The notes under the pieces were generated by a model, which saw nothing but the letters and a program-made list of their open reading frames with translations, made no database searches and was not told the origin of the DNA. Below are positions 1 through 12,067 of a DNA stretch of 64,000 nt, one piece after another. The position numbers and the translations under genes were made by a program. Position 1 is the first letter of the stretch, and every line of letters starts with the position of its first letter. The stretch is from an uncultured Draconibacterium sp. Lineage in GTDB: Bacteria; Bacteroidota; Bacteroidia; Bacteroidales; Prolixibacteraceae. The stretch is taken from positions 777,001-841,000 of the forward strand of contig NZ_OY781464.1 of the NCBI RefSeq assembly GCF_963676735.1, written 5' to 3'.

Positions 1-1317
1 TTTGCTTTGCAACGAAATGTATTGGTAATCTTCACCCATTACTACAAAACCAGCTTCTTCATCGTTGGTGCGTGAAGTAAACGAAAGTTTTGTTGTAGCA
101 GTAAATTCTTCAGCCGGAAATTTTTGGAGCAGCAGGTTGGGCACCATCCACAAACCATCTTCCCCCTCGGGGCGCACGATACAGTTAATTCGGTAAAAGC
201 CCAGATTTCCTGAAGGGTAACCGTATGAAATATGTTTGTTGGCGTGCCATTGCCATTGCACTCCGAGCGAACTGCCGTTAAACTCGTCACTTTCCGGAGG
301 GGTAACAATAGGGTAGGTGGCACCTACATCGGGCTTTTTATGCGAAAGAACCGGTTCGCCAACTCCATCTCCGTCTTTATCAATGCCAATAACAGGCCAG
401 CCATCTTTCCATGTCATCGGATTTAAATGAACAATTCGGCCATAGGCTTCTTTGTCCTGAAAATGAATAAACCAATGTTCGCCTGTTTGGGTAATAACCC
501 AGGCCCCCTGGTGCGGACCATTAATATCAGTGTCTCCCTGGGCCATTACTGTTTTTATTTCGTAAGGACCAAAAACACTTTTTGAGCGAAGCACAGTTTG
601 CCATCCGGTTGAAACTCCTCCGGCTGGTGCAAAAATATAATAGTACCCATTTGCTTTATAGAACTTGGGACCTTCTATCGTTCCATGTCCATTATGTCCA
701 TCAAAAATCATTACTTCCTCGCCAATAACGGAAGTACCCTCGCTATTCATTTCCTGCACAAACAATACACTTTTAACTCTTGCCCGGCTACCGGCAAAAG
801 CATGAGTGAGGTAAACTTTTCCATCGTCGTCCCAAAGCGGCGAGGGATCTATTAATCCTTTTCCTCCTTTTACAAGAATTGGTGTCGACCAGGGGCCTTC
901 TGCATTTTTTGCTTTAATCATATAAATGCCAAAATCGGGATCAGGGTAATAAATATAAAATTCGTTATTATGGTAACGGATGCAGGGTGCCCATACTCCG
1001 TTTCCGTGTTGAGGTATGCTAAAAACATCTTCGGGGATTTGAGGATTTAATGCATAACCTTTTAGTTGCCAGTTTACAAGGTCTTTTGAGTGCAGAATGG
1101 GCAAGCCCGGAGCACAGTTAAATGATGAGGCGGTCATGAAATAATCGTCGCCAACACGCACGACGTCCGGATCGGAATAGTCGGCATGGATAATTGGGTT
1201 TTTATAGGTGCCGTCTCCATTATCGGCAATCCAAACTTTTGAATTTTGAGATTGACTTACAGCGAAAAATGTGGATCCAAATAAAATTAGAAGTGTAAAA
1301 AAGATTTTCGGTTGCAT
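1..1317 (-). CDS. GH43 family glycoside hydrolase (beta-xylosidase / arabinofuranosidase type), 3' end outside window
   Basis: Frame open from an ATG at 1317 to the window edge (439 codons visible, no stop), so the C-terminus is missing. An N-terminal signal peptide (about residues 1-22, ending near AVSQS) predicts export. The five-bladed propeller hallmarks of GH43 are visible: catalytic base Asp49 in HADYSDPDVV, the pKa-modulating Asp in GLIDPSPLW, and acid Glu215 in GTIEGPKF. After about residue 330 comes a beta-sandwich-like segment (PESDEFNGSSLGVQWQW) typical of the accessory C-terminal domain of xylosidase/arabinofuranosidase GH43 proteins. It lies on the same strand as the HTCS regulator and probably belongs to the same polysaccharide locus. 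The exact linkage cleaved cannot be read from sequence; arabinose or xylose side-chain removal is an inference. Confidence 0.9.
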   Translation of the reverse strand, partial: MQPKIFFTLLILFGSTFFAVSQSQNSKVWIADNGDGTYKNPIIHADYSDPDVVRVGDDYFMTASSFNCAPGLPILHSKDLVNWQLKGYALNPQIPEDVFSIPQHGNGVWAPCIRYHNNEFYIYYPDPDFGIYMIKAKNAEGPWSTPILVKGGKGLIDPSPLWDDDGKVYLTHAFAGSRARVKSVLFVQEMNSEGTSVIGEEVMIFDGHNGHGTIEGPKFYKANGYYYIFAPAGGVSTGWQTVLRSKSVFGPYEIKTVMAQGDTDINGPHQGAWVITQTGEHWFIHFQDKEAYGRIVHLNPMTWKDGWPVIGIDKDGDGVGEPVLSHKKPDVGATYPIVTPPESDEFNGSSLGVQWQWHANKHISYGYPSGNLGFYRINCIVRPEGEDGLWMVPNLLLQKFPAEEFTATTKLSFTSRTNDEEAGFVVMGEDYQYISLQSK

Positions 1318-1535
1318 TGATAAACAAATTATAGTGTTAATTAGTATTGATTCGGTGTTTTTTAGTAAGCTTTTAAACTTTTTGAATGCATAATTCCATT
1401 TCAGGTTTTAAAAAACTAATGGCTGCTTTGTAGCAATTAGAACATGCATTGCCACAGAAGTTGATTTTTAAAAATAGCGTTGCCATTATTTTAAATTTAG
1501 TTTTGCTGAATGAAATATTGATTCATTATTAAAGG

Positions 1536-1643
1536 TTACCCCAGTAGTAAATTGATTAAAAACATCACAAGAATGATGAGACTAATCACTGAAAGGATAA
1601 GTACAAGGTTGGTTCTTCTTAAGTTTCGTTTGATTTCGCTCAT
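1536..1643 (-). CDS. small single-pass membrane protein (35 aa)
   Basis: ATG at 1643 opens a 36-codon frame ending in TAA at 1536. The product begins MSEIKRNLRRTNLVLILSV and continues as one hydrophobic helix (about residues 13-33: isoleucine, leucine, valine, methionine) ending in LLLG. The basic N-terminus (K5, R6, R9, R10) followed by a helix suggests a cytoplasmic-side-in membrane peptide. It sits alone between the HTCS regulator (190 bp upstream) and the GH43 gene (218 bp downstream), same strand. Function unknown. The amphipathic design, with charged residues only at the start, argues for a real product, but a 36-codon frame could arise by chance. Confidence 0.5.
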   Translation of the reverse strand: MSEIKRNLRRTNLVLILSVISLIILVMFLINLLLG

Positions 1644-1833
1644 TAATTCAGGTCTTTAGTTTTGGGATGCAAGTTAGCCGAAGCCTGACAAAACATTCAC
1701 GTGTATTTCCCAGATGTAACGGCGCATTTTCCCGCAAGGGGCAATATTTCCCAAACAGCGCGATTAACTTACATGGGTGTCAACCTTGTTTTAGTGTAAG
1801 AAGATAACTTTCAATGATATGCGTGCTACTTGC
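1644..1833. promoter_or_regulatory. candidate control region with repeated TATTTCCCA motifs
   Basis: Between the HTCS stop and the small membrane gene. TATTTCCCA occurs at 1704-1712 and again at 1745-1753, with a related ATTTTCCCG at 1726-1734. Read on the minus strand these are TGGGAAATA half-sites upstream of the minus-strand genes. The same TGGGAA core is repeated in front of susC. Inference: HTCS binding sites serving the small gene and the GH43 gene. Confidence 0.35.
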
Positions 1834-4800
1834 TTAAGCACTCTCTTTTTCCTGATTTTTTTTTGCCAGATACTCCGTTGCACTCATCCCAAATTCGCGT
1901 TTAAAACATTTTCTAAAATGAGAAAGGTCTTTAAATCCTACCTGGTAGGCAATTTCCGAAATATTTAGTTTTTGTTGATCGAGTAGTTGTGTGGCCCGTT
2001 TCAGTCGAATGTGGCGTATAAACTCCTTAACTGTCATGTTGGTTAATGCCTGTAGTTTACGGTACAGTTGCATTCGGCTAATGCCCACTTTCCCAGCAAA
2101 ATTTTCAATGTCTAACTCACTATCTCCAATATTTTCTTCTACAACATCAACCACACGTTTCAGAAATTTTTCATCAGGTGAGGTAAGCACAACGTTTGTT
2201 GGTTCAAGTATCATTTTGGAGGTGTATTTTTCTTTCAACGAGTCGCGCATGGATAAAATATTTTCAACTTTAGCCTGCAAAACCGACAGGTCGAATGGTT
2301 TTGTGATGTAGTCATCGGCTCCTTTTGTTAGGCCCTTTAGTTCGTGTTCTTTGGAGTGCATAGCCGTAAGCAGCAGAATTGGAATATGCGATGTGCGTTC
2401 GTCGGATTTTATGCGTTTACATAACTCATAACCATTCACTTCGGGCATAATTATATCGCTAATAATAATATCCGGAACAGTTTCCAGTGCCTTTATCCAG
2501 CCATCTTCGCCATTTACCGCCTGGTGAATTTGGTAATAAGCCGTAAAGTGCGAACTGATAAATTGTCTTACATCAGCATTGTCTTCAACAATAAGCATAA
2601 TTTTGGCATCTTCTTTAGGCGCTTGAGCCTGGGTAATCACCGGCGATGCTATGGACTCCTGCTCTGATAAGTTTGGCAGTTGCTTTTGTTGTGCAGGCTT
2701 TTCTATTCCCTCGTTGTAAGGAATTCGTATGGTAAACCGTGTACCCTTGCCCTCTTTGCTGGTAACAAAAATTTCGCCTTTATGCAGTTTTACTAGGTCT
2801 TTAACCAGGGCAAGCCCGATGCCTGCGCCTGTTTTGGCATCGGTTTCATCGTTCTGAAAGAAACGCATAAAAATACGGTCCATATTTTTTCTGGGGATAC
2901 CTTTTCCCGTGTCTTTGATGCTAATTTCTATAAACTGTTTTTCTTCATTGGCATCCGTAAAATCATCATCAGCGGCATCAAAAATCAATGAAAGGTTTAC
3001 AGCTATTGATCCATTTGCTTCGGTGTATTTAAAAGCATTTGAAAGCAGGTTGTTTATGATTTTTTCAACTTTATCGGGGTCAAACGAAACAAACAATCGT
3101 TTTTTCAACGATTTAAAACTTAGCTTAATATCTTTCTCGATAGCATAATCGCGAAACGAGTTTACAATGCTATTTACAAAACTTACAATATCGGCTTCGG
3201 TAAGATTAAGCTTTAAGTTGCCCGATTGTAATTTCCTGAAATCAAGTAATTGGCTAATCAACCTGTCGAGATTCTGCGCATTCCGGTGCATCAGGTGCAG
3301 ATTCTCTTTTGTTTCGGGATCGATATTTTTTGATTGTGTAAGTTTGTTTAGTGGCCCAAGGATGAGGGTTAAAGGTGTTCGTATTTCATGCGATATATTG
3401 GTGAAGAACTTTAACTTCATCATGTCTATTTCATGCAGTTTTCGGGCATTTGAGCGCTCGATAAGTAACTGTGTTTTTATTTTCTCGCGGTTAATAAAAA
3501 ACTGGATTGTAGTGTAAACCAAAGCAAAAATGAACAGGAAAACAAGAAATAAGAACCACCGGGTTTTCCAAAAAGGAGGTAAAATAGTAATAGTCATTTG
3601 CAATTCAGCCTGATCCTCTTCTGCTCCGATAATTATGCGTTTAATGCGCAGTGTGTAGTTGCCGGGGTTAAGGTTTGTGTAGGTTGCTGTGCGGCTTTTG
3701 CTGGGTTCGTTCCAATCGGTGTTGAAGCCTTCCAGCTTGTATGAATACAAGTTATTTTCGCTGTTAACGTAGTTTAGTGCTGCAAACTCAAGCGTAAATA
3801 CATTTTGTTTGTGATTAAAAACAAGGTGGTCCGTTTCGGTAATACTTTGTTTCAAAATTGATTTTTTGTCTGTTCCTACCGGCACTGTTTTGTTAAATAC
3901 TTTTAGGTCTGTAAATACGAGCGGAACACCCGATTCGTCAACATTAATTTCGTTCGGATTAAAAACATTAAAACCGGAAACAGTTCCGAAATAAAGATCG
4001 CCGTTATCGCTTTTTAATGCTGCGCCATAACAAAACTGGTTGTTGGCCAGGCCGTCTTTACTTGTGAATCGTTGAAATATTTCTTTTCTGGGATTAAATT
4101 TTGAGAGGCCATTGGTTGTACTAATCCAAAGGTTTTTGTGTTTATCCTCCAAAATGCATAAGGCTTGATTGTTGGATAATCCGTCGGTTTCGTTGTAGTA
4201 TTTCTTAGGGCCATTATCGACCGAGTATAGAGCAATTCCTTTGTCGTTAGTAGCAACCCATATTTGGTTCTGAGCGTCTTCGAGCATGCTTCGTGTACGT
4301 TCAAACCAACGATTAATTTTATTTTGGCGATAGTTAAAAACAATTAATTCGTCACCACTTCCCATCCATAAATTACCTTTCGAGTCGGCTTTAATCCACT
4401 GTATACTTTCATGGCCGTTTAATTGTGGATAATGAATAAACATGTTGCTGTTCTTATCATATCTGTCGATGCCTTTGCTGGTTGCAATCCACACCTGCTC
4501 ATCTTCATCAATACAAATGTCCCATACCCGGTTATCCGATAGCGTACCGGCTTGATTTGTTTTGTGGCTGTAATTGGTAACACGGCCAGTGCCCAGGTCA
4601 ATAACATCAATTCCTCCAAGGAATGTGGCTACCCAAAGATTTCCTTCGTTATCGTTTTTAAGTGCTTTTATACAGTTTTGAGAAATGGTATATCCGGGTC
4701 GCCCCTCGGTGGTTATATAGTTGTATCTTCCGCTTTTAGGGTTGTAAATATTTACGCCTCCGTCTTCAGTTCCACACCAAACTCTGTTTTGCTTGTCCAT

Positions 4801-5916
4801 CCATAGAGCATAAATCGTACTGCTGTTGAGGTATCGGTCGTCGTTATGTTGAGCGGTAAAGCTATGAAATACCTGCTTGCTTTTGGCCAAAAGGTTGAGG
4901 CCTCCGCGTGTTCCAATCCAGGTGTCTCCTCGTTGATCGTGAAAAATACTCAGAATAGAATTGTTTGACAGGCTGCGCGGTTCCTGAATATTGTTTCGGT
5001 AAAAACCTTTTACCCCTGTTTGTTTCGAATATCGGAACAAACCGCCCCTGGTGCCTATCCAGTAATCTCCAAAAATGCCTTTTGATATGGCTTTTACAGT
5101 TGCGGTACGTTTGACTGATGACTGCAACGAAACTTTATTTACCGTTTTTGTGGATGGATTAACAATAAACAGGCCCAGTGCGTAAGTGCCTATCCATAGT
5201 TCGCCATCATCATCAAGAAATAATTCCCATATCTCTTTGTTTTCCGTTGTGCCAAAGGGAAGTGGAAAATGATCCAGATTATTCTTGTTTTCATCATAAA
5301 TAAATACGCCGTTATCGGAGCCAATCCAAAGTTTTCCCTCGTGGTCTTTTACGAGGCATCTTATATAAACATCTTCAACTCCGCGTGTATCTTCTTTTAA
5401 TACAGGATTTAAGGGTGTTATTGTACCTGTACTGTCCATGTGTAAAACATTAAAATCGGTAGCTAGCCAAAACGAACCGTCGTTGTTCAGAATGATATCG
5501 TTAACTGAGAACTCTTTGGTGGCATATTCCGGATCGTTTTTATGCGGAAGGAAAAACTTTTCTTTTTGGCGATTAAATACATTTAAACCTCCGTTTTCGG
5601 TACCAATGAGCAAGTTCCCTTTTTTGTCTTCTTTAATGGTTCTGATGAGGTGTCCCTTTAAACTGCAAGAGTCTTGAGAGTTGGGAAGGTAGTTGGTAAA
5701 ATCGTAGCCGTTAAACCTGCTTAATCCCTGGCTGGTACCTACCCATATCCAACCTTTTTGATCTTGATAAATGCATTGAACCTGGTTATTTGGGAGCCCT
5801 TCTTCCAATCTGAAAATGTCGAAACTTAATTCCGCTTGTGCCTTTGACTCGGTAATAGAAAAACAAAAAGCAAGTAATAAAAAGAAGAAAAAGATGGTAT
5901 TTAAGCTGTATTTCAT
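1834..5916 (-). CDS. hybrid two-component system sensor/regulator (HTCS)
   Basis: One 1360-residue polypeptide combining sensor and transcription factor, the usual activator of Bacteroidota polysaccharide loci. Order of parts: signal peptide (1-27); about 14 two-component propeller repeats (patterns such as GWIWVGTSQGLSRF and LWIGSDNGVF) forming the periplasmic sensor; Y_Y_Y domain (about 709-780); transmembrane helix (about 785-806); histidine kinase with phospho-acceptor His843 in NISHEIRTPLTLIL; HATPase with N box NLLSNAFKY, GTGKGIP-like G1 (DTGKGIP) and G2 (GAGIGLALV); receiver domain (about 1108-1222) with Asp near 1153 in ISDIIMPEVNGY; AraC-type DNA-binding domain (about 1255-1355). All key residues are present, so it should be functional. 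It is divergent from susC, which it presumably activates on sensing an oligosaccharide; arabinan or pectin fragments are the likely ligand from the gene content. Confidence 0.97.
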   Translation of the reverse strand: MKYSLNTIFFFFLLLAFCFSITESKAQAELSFDIFRLEEGLPNNQVQCIYQDQKGWIWVGTSQGLSRFNGYDFTNYLPNSQDSCSLKGHLIRTIKEDKKGNLLIGTENGGLNVFNRQKEKFFLPHKNDPEYATKEFSVNDIILNNDGSFWLATDFNVLHMDSTGTITPLNPVLKEDTRGVEDVYIRCLVKDHEGKLWIGSDNGVFIYDENKNNLDHFPLPFGTTENKEIWELFLDDDGELWIGTYALGLFIVNPSTKTVNKVSLQSSVKRTATVKAISKGIFGDYWIGTRGGLFRYSKQTGVKGFYRNNIQEPRSLSNNSILSIFHDQRGDTWIGTRGGLNLLAKSKQVFHSFTAQHNDDRYLNSSTIYALWMDKQNRVWCGTEDGGVNIYNPKSGRYNYITTEGRPGYTISQNCIKALKNDNEGNLWVATFLGGIDVIDLGTGRVTNYSHKTNQAGTLSDNRVWDICIDEDEQVWIATSKGIDRYDKNSNMFIHYPQLNGHESIQWIKADSKGNLWMGSGDELIVFNYRQNKINRWFERTRSMLEDAQNQIWVATNDKGIALYSVDNGPKKYYNETDGLSNNQALCILEDKHKNLWISTTNGLSKFNPRKEIFQRFTSKDGLANNQFCYGAALKSDNGDLYFGTVSGFNVFNPNEINVDESGVPLVFTDLKVFNKTVPVGTDKKSILKQSITETDHLVFNHKQNVFTLEFAALNYVNSENNLYSYKLEGFNTDWNEPSKSRTATYTNLNPGNYTLRIKRIIIGAEEDQAELQMTITILPPFWKTRWFLFLVFLFIFALVYTTIQFFINREKIKTQLLIERSNARKLHEIDMMKLKFFTNISHEIRTPLTLILGPLNKLTQSKNIDPETKENLHLMHRNAQNLDRLISQLLDFRKLQSGNLKLNLTEADIVSFVNSIVNSFRDYAIEKDIKLSFKSLKKRLFVSFDPDKVEKIINNLLSNAFKYTEANGSIAVNLSLIFDAADDDFTDANEEKQFIEISIKDTGKGIPRKNMDRIFMRFFQNDETDAKTGAGIGLALVKDLVKLHKGEIFVTSKEGKGTRFTIRIPYNEGIEKPAQQKQLPNLSEQESIASPVITQAQAPKEDAKIMLIVEDNADVRQFISSHFTAYYQIHQAVNGEDGWIKALETVPDIIISDIIMPEVNGYELCKRIKSDERTSHIPILLLTAMHSKEHELKGLTKGADDYITKPFDLSVLQAKVENILSMRDSLKEKYTSKMILEPTNVVLTSPDEKFLKRVVDVVEENIGDSELDIENFAGKVGISRMQLYRKLQALTNMTVKEFIRHIRLKRATQLLDQQKLNISEIAYQVGFKDLSHFRKCFKREFGMSATEYLAKKNQEKESA

Positions 5917-6439
5917 TTTATTGGATTGTTCTTTTGTAAATAGTTTAGCTCCGCAAATAAAAAAAGTTTTATCGCTCTTGCCAATATGCTGGTAATATAA
6001 TCATTTAATTGGGAAGATATACCCGCTTATTGATACAAATATACCTATCTGATAAGTAGGGTGGTGTGTGGTGTATTTGGCAGTCTAGCAGTACTTTTGT
6101 TGCTTGTGTGTTCCGCTTTTACCTATTTATTGCATAATTTTTTTTCCCGCTCTCATGCTGAAGCAAAATGCTGCTGTTTTATATAATTCAGAAATATTTC
6201 TGGGAATTTCTGACCTCACATTTGGGAATCTTTTTAGTTATGTATGAATAAACGCAAGTTATTTTTGCCTCATAAACTAGAACTGATCTTATGAATTTAA
6301 AAACTTATGCAATCGATTGCTTAATATTTTCCCATGATATTTATTCGTACCCTCCAGATAATTGCCAGTAATTAAAATGGCAAAACAGTCAAACTGAGTT
6401 CAAATTTTCGAGCTAATATTTATAACCAAATTTTAAAGT
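5917..6439. promoter_or_regulatory. divergent HTCS / susC promoter region
   Basis: 523-bp gap between divergent genes. TGGGAAT occurs twice in direct orientation, at 6201-6207 and 6223-6229 (22 bp start to start, about two helical turns). Another TGGGAA lies at 6010-6015, and a reversed copy (TTTCCCA) lies near 6328-6334. Downstream of the pair, TATTTTTG at 6260-6267 fits the Bacteroidota -7 consensus TAnnTTTG and would start susC transcription with a leader of about 165 nt. A clear -33 TTTG was not found, as expected for an activated promoter. Operator assignment to the HTCS AraC domain is inference. Confidence 0.45.
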
Positions 6440-9400
6440 ATGACAAACTTAAAAAGTGAAAGAACAAAAGCTATGCGTATAAAAAGATTATGCGCAAAGA
6501 TGCTGGCGTTGGTTATGTTTGTTTTTACGGCTTCAGTAGGCTTTGCCCAGGAAGTGTCAGTAAATGGTAATGTAACCGATGCAAAAACAGGGGAGCCAAT
6601 CCCAGGTGTAACAGTTGTGGTAAAAGGAACCGGTACCGGAACGGTTACCAACATTGATGGTAACTACTCTTTATCAGGTGTCGCTTCTGACGCAACCTTG
6701 CAATTTTCTTTTGTTGGCTTAAAAGCCCAGGAAATTTTAGTTGCCGGAAAAAGTGTTATTAACGTAAAAATGGAGGCCGATGCGATTGGATTAGCTGAAG
6801 TTGTAGCCATTGGTTATGGTACTGCAAAACGTGCAGACATTACCGGTGCAGTTTCATCGGTTTCAACCGAGCAGTTAACCGCTGCACCTGTTGGCGATGT
6901 AACACAGGCACTAAAAGGGAAATTGGCCGGTGTTAATGTAACTACACAAGATGGTCGCCCGGGAGCTGATGTTTCAATTCGCGTTCGCGGAGGTGGCTCT
7001 ATCTCTCAAAGTAACGACCCTTTGTTTATTGTTGATGGATTTCCGGTAAGTTCAATAAGTAATATTCCGGCCAGTCAGATTGAAAGCATTGATGTTTTGA
7101 AGGATGCTTCGTCAACAGCAATTTATGGTTCGCGTGGTGCAAACGGTGTTATCATGGTAACTACCAAAGGCGGTAAAGCTGGTAAAATTAAAGTTACTTA
7201 TGATGCCTATTCTCAGTGGAGTACTATTCCTGAATATTTAGATGTAATGGGGTCGTACGATTATATTTTATATAACTGGGCCTATGGTGCTGCAATTGGT
7301 GACCAGTATGCCGATGCCTGGGAGAAGATGTGGTCAATAGGACGTTACGAAGGAAGTAACTCTGCCGGTATTGATCATTATAGAAACGTACCTAGTAAAA
7401 ACTATACTGAAGAGTTATTTAATAATGGTTTTACCCATAACCACAACTTTAATATTGGCGGAGGTACTCAAACAACAAAGTACCTTTTGGCAGTGAACTA
7501 TTTGGATCAGGAAGGAACAAAAGTTGGTTCGGGTTACGAAAGAGCAAATGTATCGTTTAAAATGGATCAGGATTTAGGAGATAAATTGAAATTCACAATA
7601 AACACTCGTTTTGCAGAAGTAACCGAAGATGAAAAAGCAAACGAAGGAAATTCAACTGCTTATTATTTCCGTCCTATTGCTACCGAAGATGTTTTAGGTG
7701 ATATGGATGTTACAAGTAACACCCAATTAGGTGACTATAATGATATTCTTCAGGATGAATTTAACCCAATTTCTCAATTAAATGACGGTTTTTCAGAAAG
7801 AGTATCGCGTTCACTTGTGGTTAATACCTCGTTGAGTTGGGAAATTGTAAACGGACTTACTGCTAAAACAGATTTAGGTTACAGTATGAACTGGTACCGT
7901 CAGAAAACCTGGTCGGGCGCAATTAATAATAACTACCTAACAAGCGATGGTACGCCTACTTATTCGGGTAATGCTACAGTTAGAGCGGGCGAAGGATGGA
8001 ATTTACGTTGGGTAAATACCTTAAATTACGAAGTTCAGGGATTGGGCGACAATCATAAACTGAATGTTTTAGGAGGTATGGAAATTTCCGATTCCGGTTC
8101 AGAATGGACGCAGCAATGGGGGCAAAGATATCCTGTTTCGTATGATGCAGAACGTGCTTTTGCAAACATGGATCAGTTCCTGGTACTGCCATTAACAGGT
8201 ACTTCGCTTCCTCCGGTTTATGGTGGATTAGATTCAAATATTGGAACACCATACCGCATGAATTCTTATTTCGGACGTGCAAACTATACCTTTAAAGATA
8301 AATACCTGCTAACCGGTACTTTCCGTGCTGACGGTTCTTCAAGGTTTGCACCAAGCAACCGTTGGGGATATTTTCCTGCGGCTGCATTCGGATGGCGTAT
8401 GTCGGAAGAAGCATTTTTGCAAGATGTTAGCTGGTTGGATAACCTGAAAATGCGTTTATCGTACGGTAGTGTAGGTAATGATGGTATTGGAGCCGACTTG
8501 TGGAAACAAAGCTGGAAGCCAGGTACTACCAGATGGTCGATTAACGAAACACCACAATCGAACTATACACCTGCTTCAAATTTAATTGCGAACCCTGATT
8601 TGAAATGGGAGACTACTATTACCCGTAACCTTGGGTTCGACTTTGCCATGTTTAACAGCCGCTTAAGTGGTTCGTTGGAATTGTATAAAAATACAGTAAA
8701 AGACCTGTTGTTGGTTTCTCCTGTATCAGACCTTACCGGTTTCCAGTATACACAAAAGAATATTGGACAAACCAGCAATAAAGGTCTAGAATTATCATTG
8801 CGTGGCGACATTATTCGTGGTGCCGATTTTAATTTGCGCGGAAGCATCAATATTAATGTAAACAGAAATAACATTGACGAATTAGCGGAAGGAATTAACG
8901 GACAATACAGTTCGGGTTTCGGAGGTGTTCATGCAAGTCCTGGTTCGGGTGATTACTATTTGGAAGAAGGAAAAGCTGTAGGACGAATTCGTGGATGGAT
9001 TTGGGATGGAATGTATACAATTGACGACTTTAATTACGACTCGGCTGATGGCGGAGTGTACACCTTAAAAGATGGCGTGCCTGATATGGCAAGTGGTATG
9101 CTTTCAACAATTTATGGTACAATGAATCATAAACCTGGTGCTCAAACGGCTTATCCTGGTGTTCAGAAATTTAGAGATATTAGCGGTCCTGATGGTATTC
9201 CTGATGGCGTTGTTGATGATTATGATATTACAGTTATTGGTGATACCAATCCTGCACACACAGGTGGTTTTAGCTTAAACGGTAATTATAAAAACATCGA
9301 TTTTGGTTTAGACTTTAACTGGAGTTACGGAAATGATATTTACAATGCAACTCACCAGAATGCTTACCTCGGTATTAAAGAGGCCGGGTTATACCGTAAC

Positions 9401-9817
9401 AGATACCAGGAATTGGCCGGACATTATAAAATTTATGATGTGGTAAACGGACAAATTACGCCTGTTGTTGAACCGGCTGCATTAAGTGCATTGAATGCCA
9501 ATTCAACAACTTTTATTCCTTATGCTGAAAGTGCATCAATCTCAACTTTCTGTATCGAGGATGGTTCATTCTTACGTTTAAATACGATTACTTTAGGATA
9601 CACAATTCCTAGTAGTGTTCTTGATAAAGTTGGTATCGAAAGATTCCGGATATATGGTTCTATCTACAATGCTTTAACCTGGACAAGCTATAGCGGCTTC
9701 GACCCTGAAGTTAGTGTTGACGAAAGTAGTAGCGATTATTATCCTACTCCTGGCCTCGATTACAGAGCATATCCTCGCGACCGCTCATTTACATTAGGAG
9801 TTAATATTGAATTTTAA
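6440..9817 (+). CDS. SusC-like TonB-dependent outer-membrane transporter
   Basis: 1125 residues, normal for SusC proteins. Signal peptide ending VGFAQ (about residue 36), then a CarboxypepD_reg-like domain (about 42-125, with the VNGNVTDAKTGEPIPGVTV start), a TonB plug (about 130-245, including the SusC signature around SNDPLFIVDGFPV) and a 22-stranded barrel to the C-terminus, which ends in an aromatic-rich strand (FTLGVNIEF). It imports oligosaccharides released at the surface, with SusD as its lid, using TonB energy. Two in-frame starts are possible, 6440 and 6473; the second gives a more standard signal peptide beginning MRIKRLCAK. Only 20 bp separate it from susD. No anti-sigma/FecR gene adjoins it, in keeping with HTCS control. 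Confidence 0.97.
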   Translation: MTNLKSERTKAMRIKRLCAKMLALVMFVFTASVGFAQEVSVNGNVTDAKTGEPIPGVTVVVKGTGTGTVTNIDGNYSLSGVASDATLQFSFVGLKAQEILVAGKSVINVKMEADAIGLAEVVAIGYGTAKRADITGAVSSVSTEQLTAAPVGDVTQALKGKLAGVNVTTQDGRPGADVSIRVRGGGSISQSNDPLFIVDGFPVSSISNIPASQIESIDVLKDASSTAIYGSRGANGVIMVTTKGGKAGKIKVTYDAYSQWSTIPEYLDVMGSYDYILYNWAYGAAIGDQYADAWEKMWSIGRYEGSNSAGIDHYRNVPSKNYTEELFNNGFTHNHNFNIGGGTQTTKYLLAVNYLDQEGTKVGSGYERANVSFKMDQDLGDKLKFTINTRFAEVTEDEKANEGNSTAYYFRPIATEDVLGDMDVTSNTQLGDYNDILQDEFNPISQLNDGFSERVSRSLVVNTSLSWEIVNGLTAKTDLGYSMNWYRQKTWSGAINNNYLTSDGTPTYSGNATVRAGEGWNLRWVNTLNYEVQGLGDNHKLNVLGGMEISDSGSEWTQQWGQRYPVSYDAERAFANMDQFLVLPLTGTSLPPVYGGLDSNIGTPYRMNSYFGRANYTFKDKYLLTGTFRADGSSRFAPSNRWGYFPAAAFGWRMSEEAFLQDVSWLDNLKMRLSYGSVGNDGIGADLWKQSWKPGTTRWSINETPQSNYTPASNLIANPDLKWETTITRNLGFDFAMFNSRLSGSLELYKNTVKDLLLVSPVSDLTGFQYTQKNIGQTSNKGLELSLRGDIIRGADFNLRGSININVNRNNIDELAEGINGQYSSGFGGVHASPGSGDYYLEEGKAVGRIRGWIWDGMYTIDDFNYDSADGGVYTLKDGVPDMASGMLSTIYGTMNHKPGAQTAYPGVQKFRDISGPDGIPDGVVDDYDITVIGDTNPAHTGGFSLNGNYKNIDFGLDFNWSYGNDIYNATHQNAYLGIKEAGLYRNRYQELAGHYKIYDVVNGQITPVVEPAALSALNANSTTFIPYAESASISTFCIEDGSFLRLNTITLGYTIPSSVLDKVGIERFRIYGSIYNALTWTSYSGFDPEVSVDESSSDYYPTPGLDYRAYPRDRSFTLGVNIEF

Positions 9818-9837
9818 TATTTAACATTTTAAGAATT

Positions 9838-11986
<2,149 letters not shown>

Positions 11987-12022
11987 AATAACCCGCTGCC
12001 ATCTTCGGTGGCGGGTTATTTT
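11987..12022 (+). terminator. hairpin terminator after susD
   Basis: Perfect 10-bp stem AATAACCCGC (11987-11996) with GCGGGTTATT (12011-12020), 14-nt loop, then TT. It probably attenuates or ends susCD transcription before the downstream enzyme genes. Confidence 0.75.
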
Positions 12023-12067
12023 CGATTAATAAACACCTACAACCATAAAATTATAACCTAAAAACCA

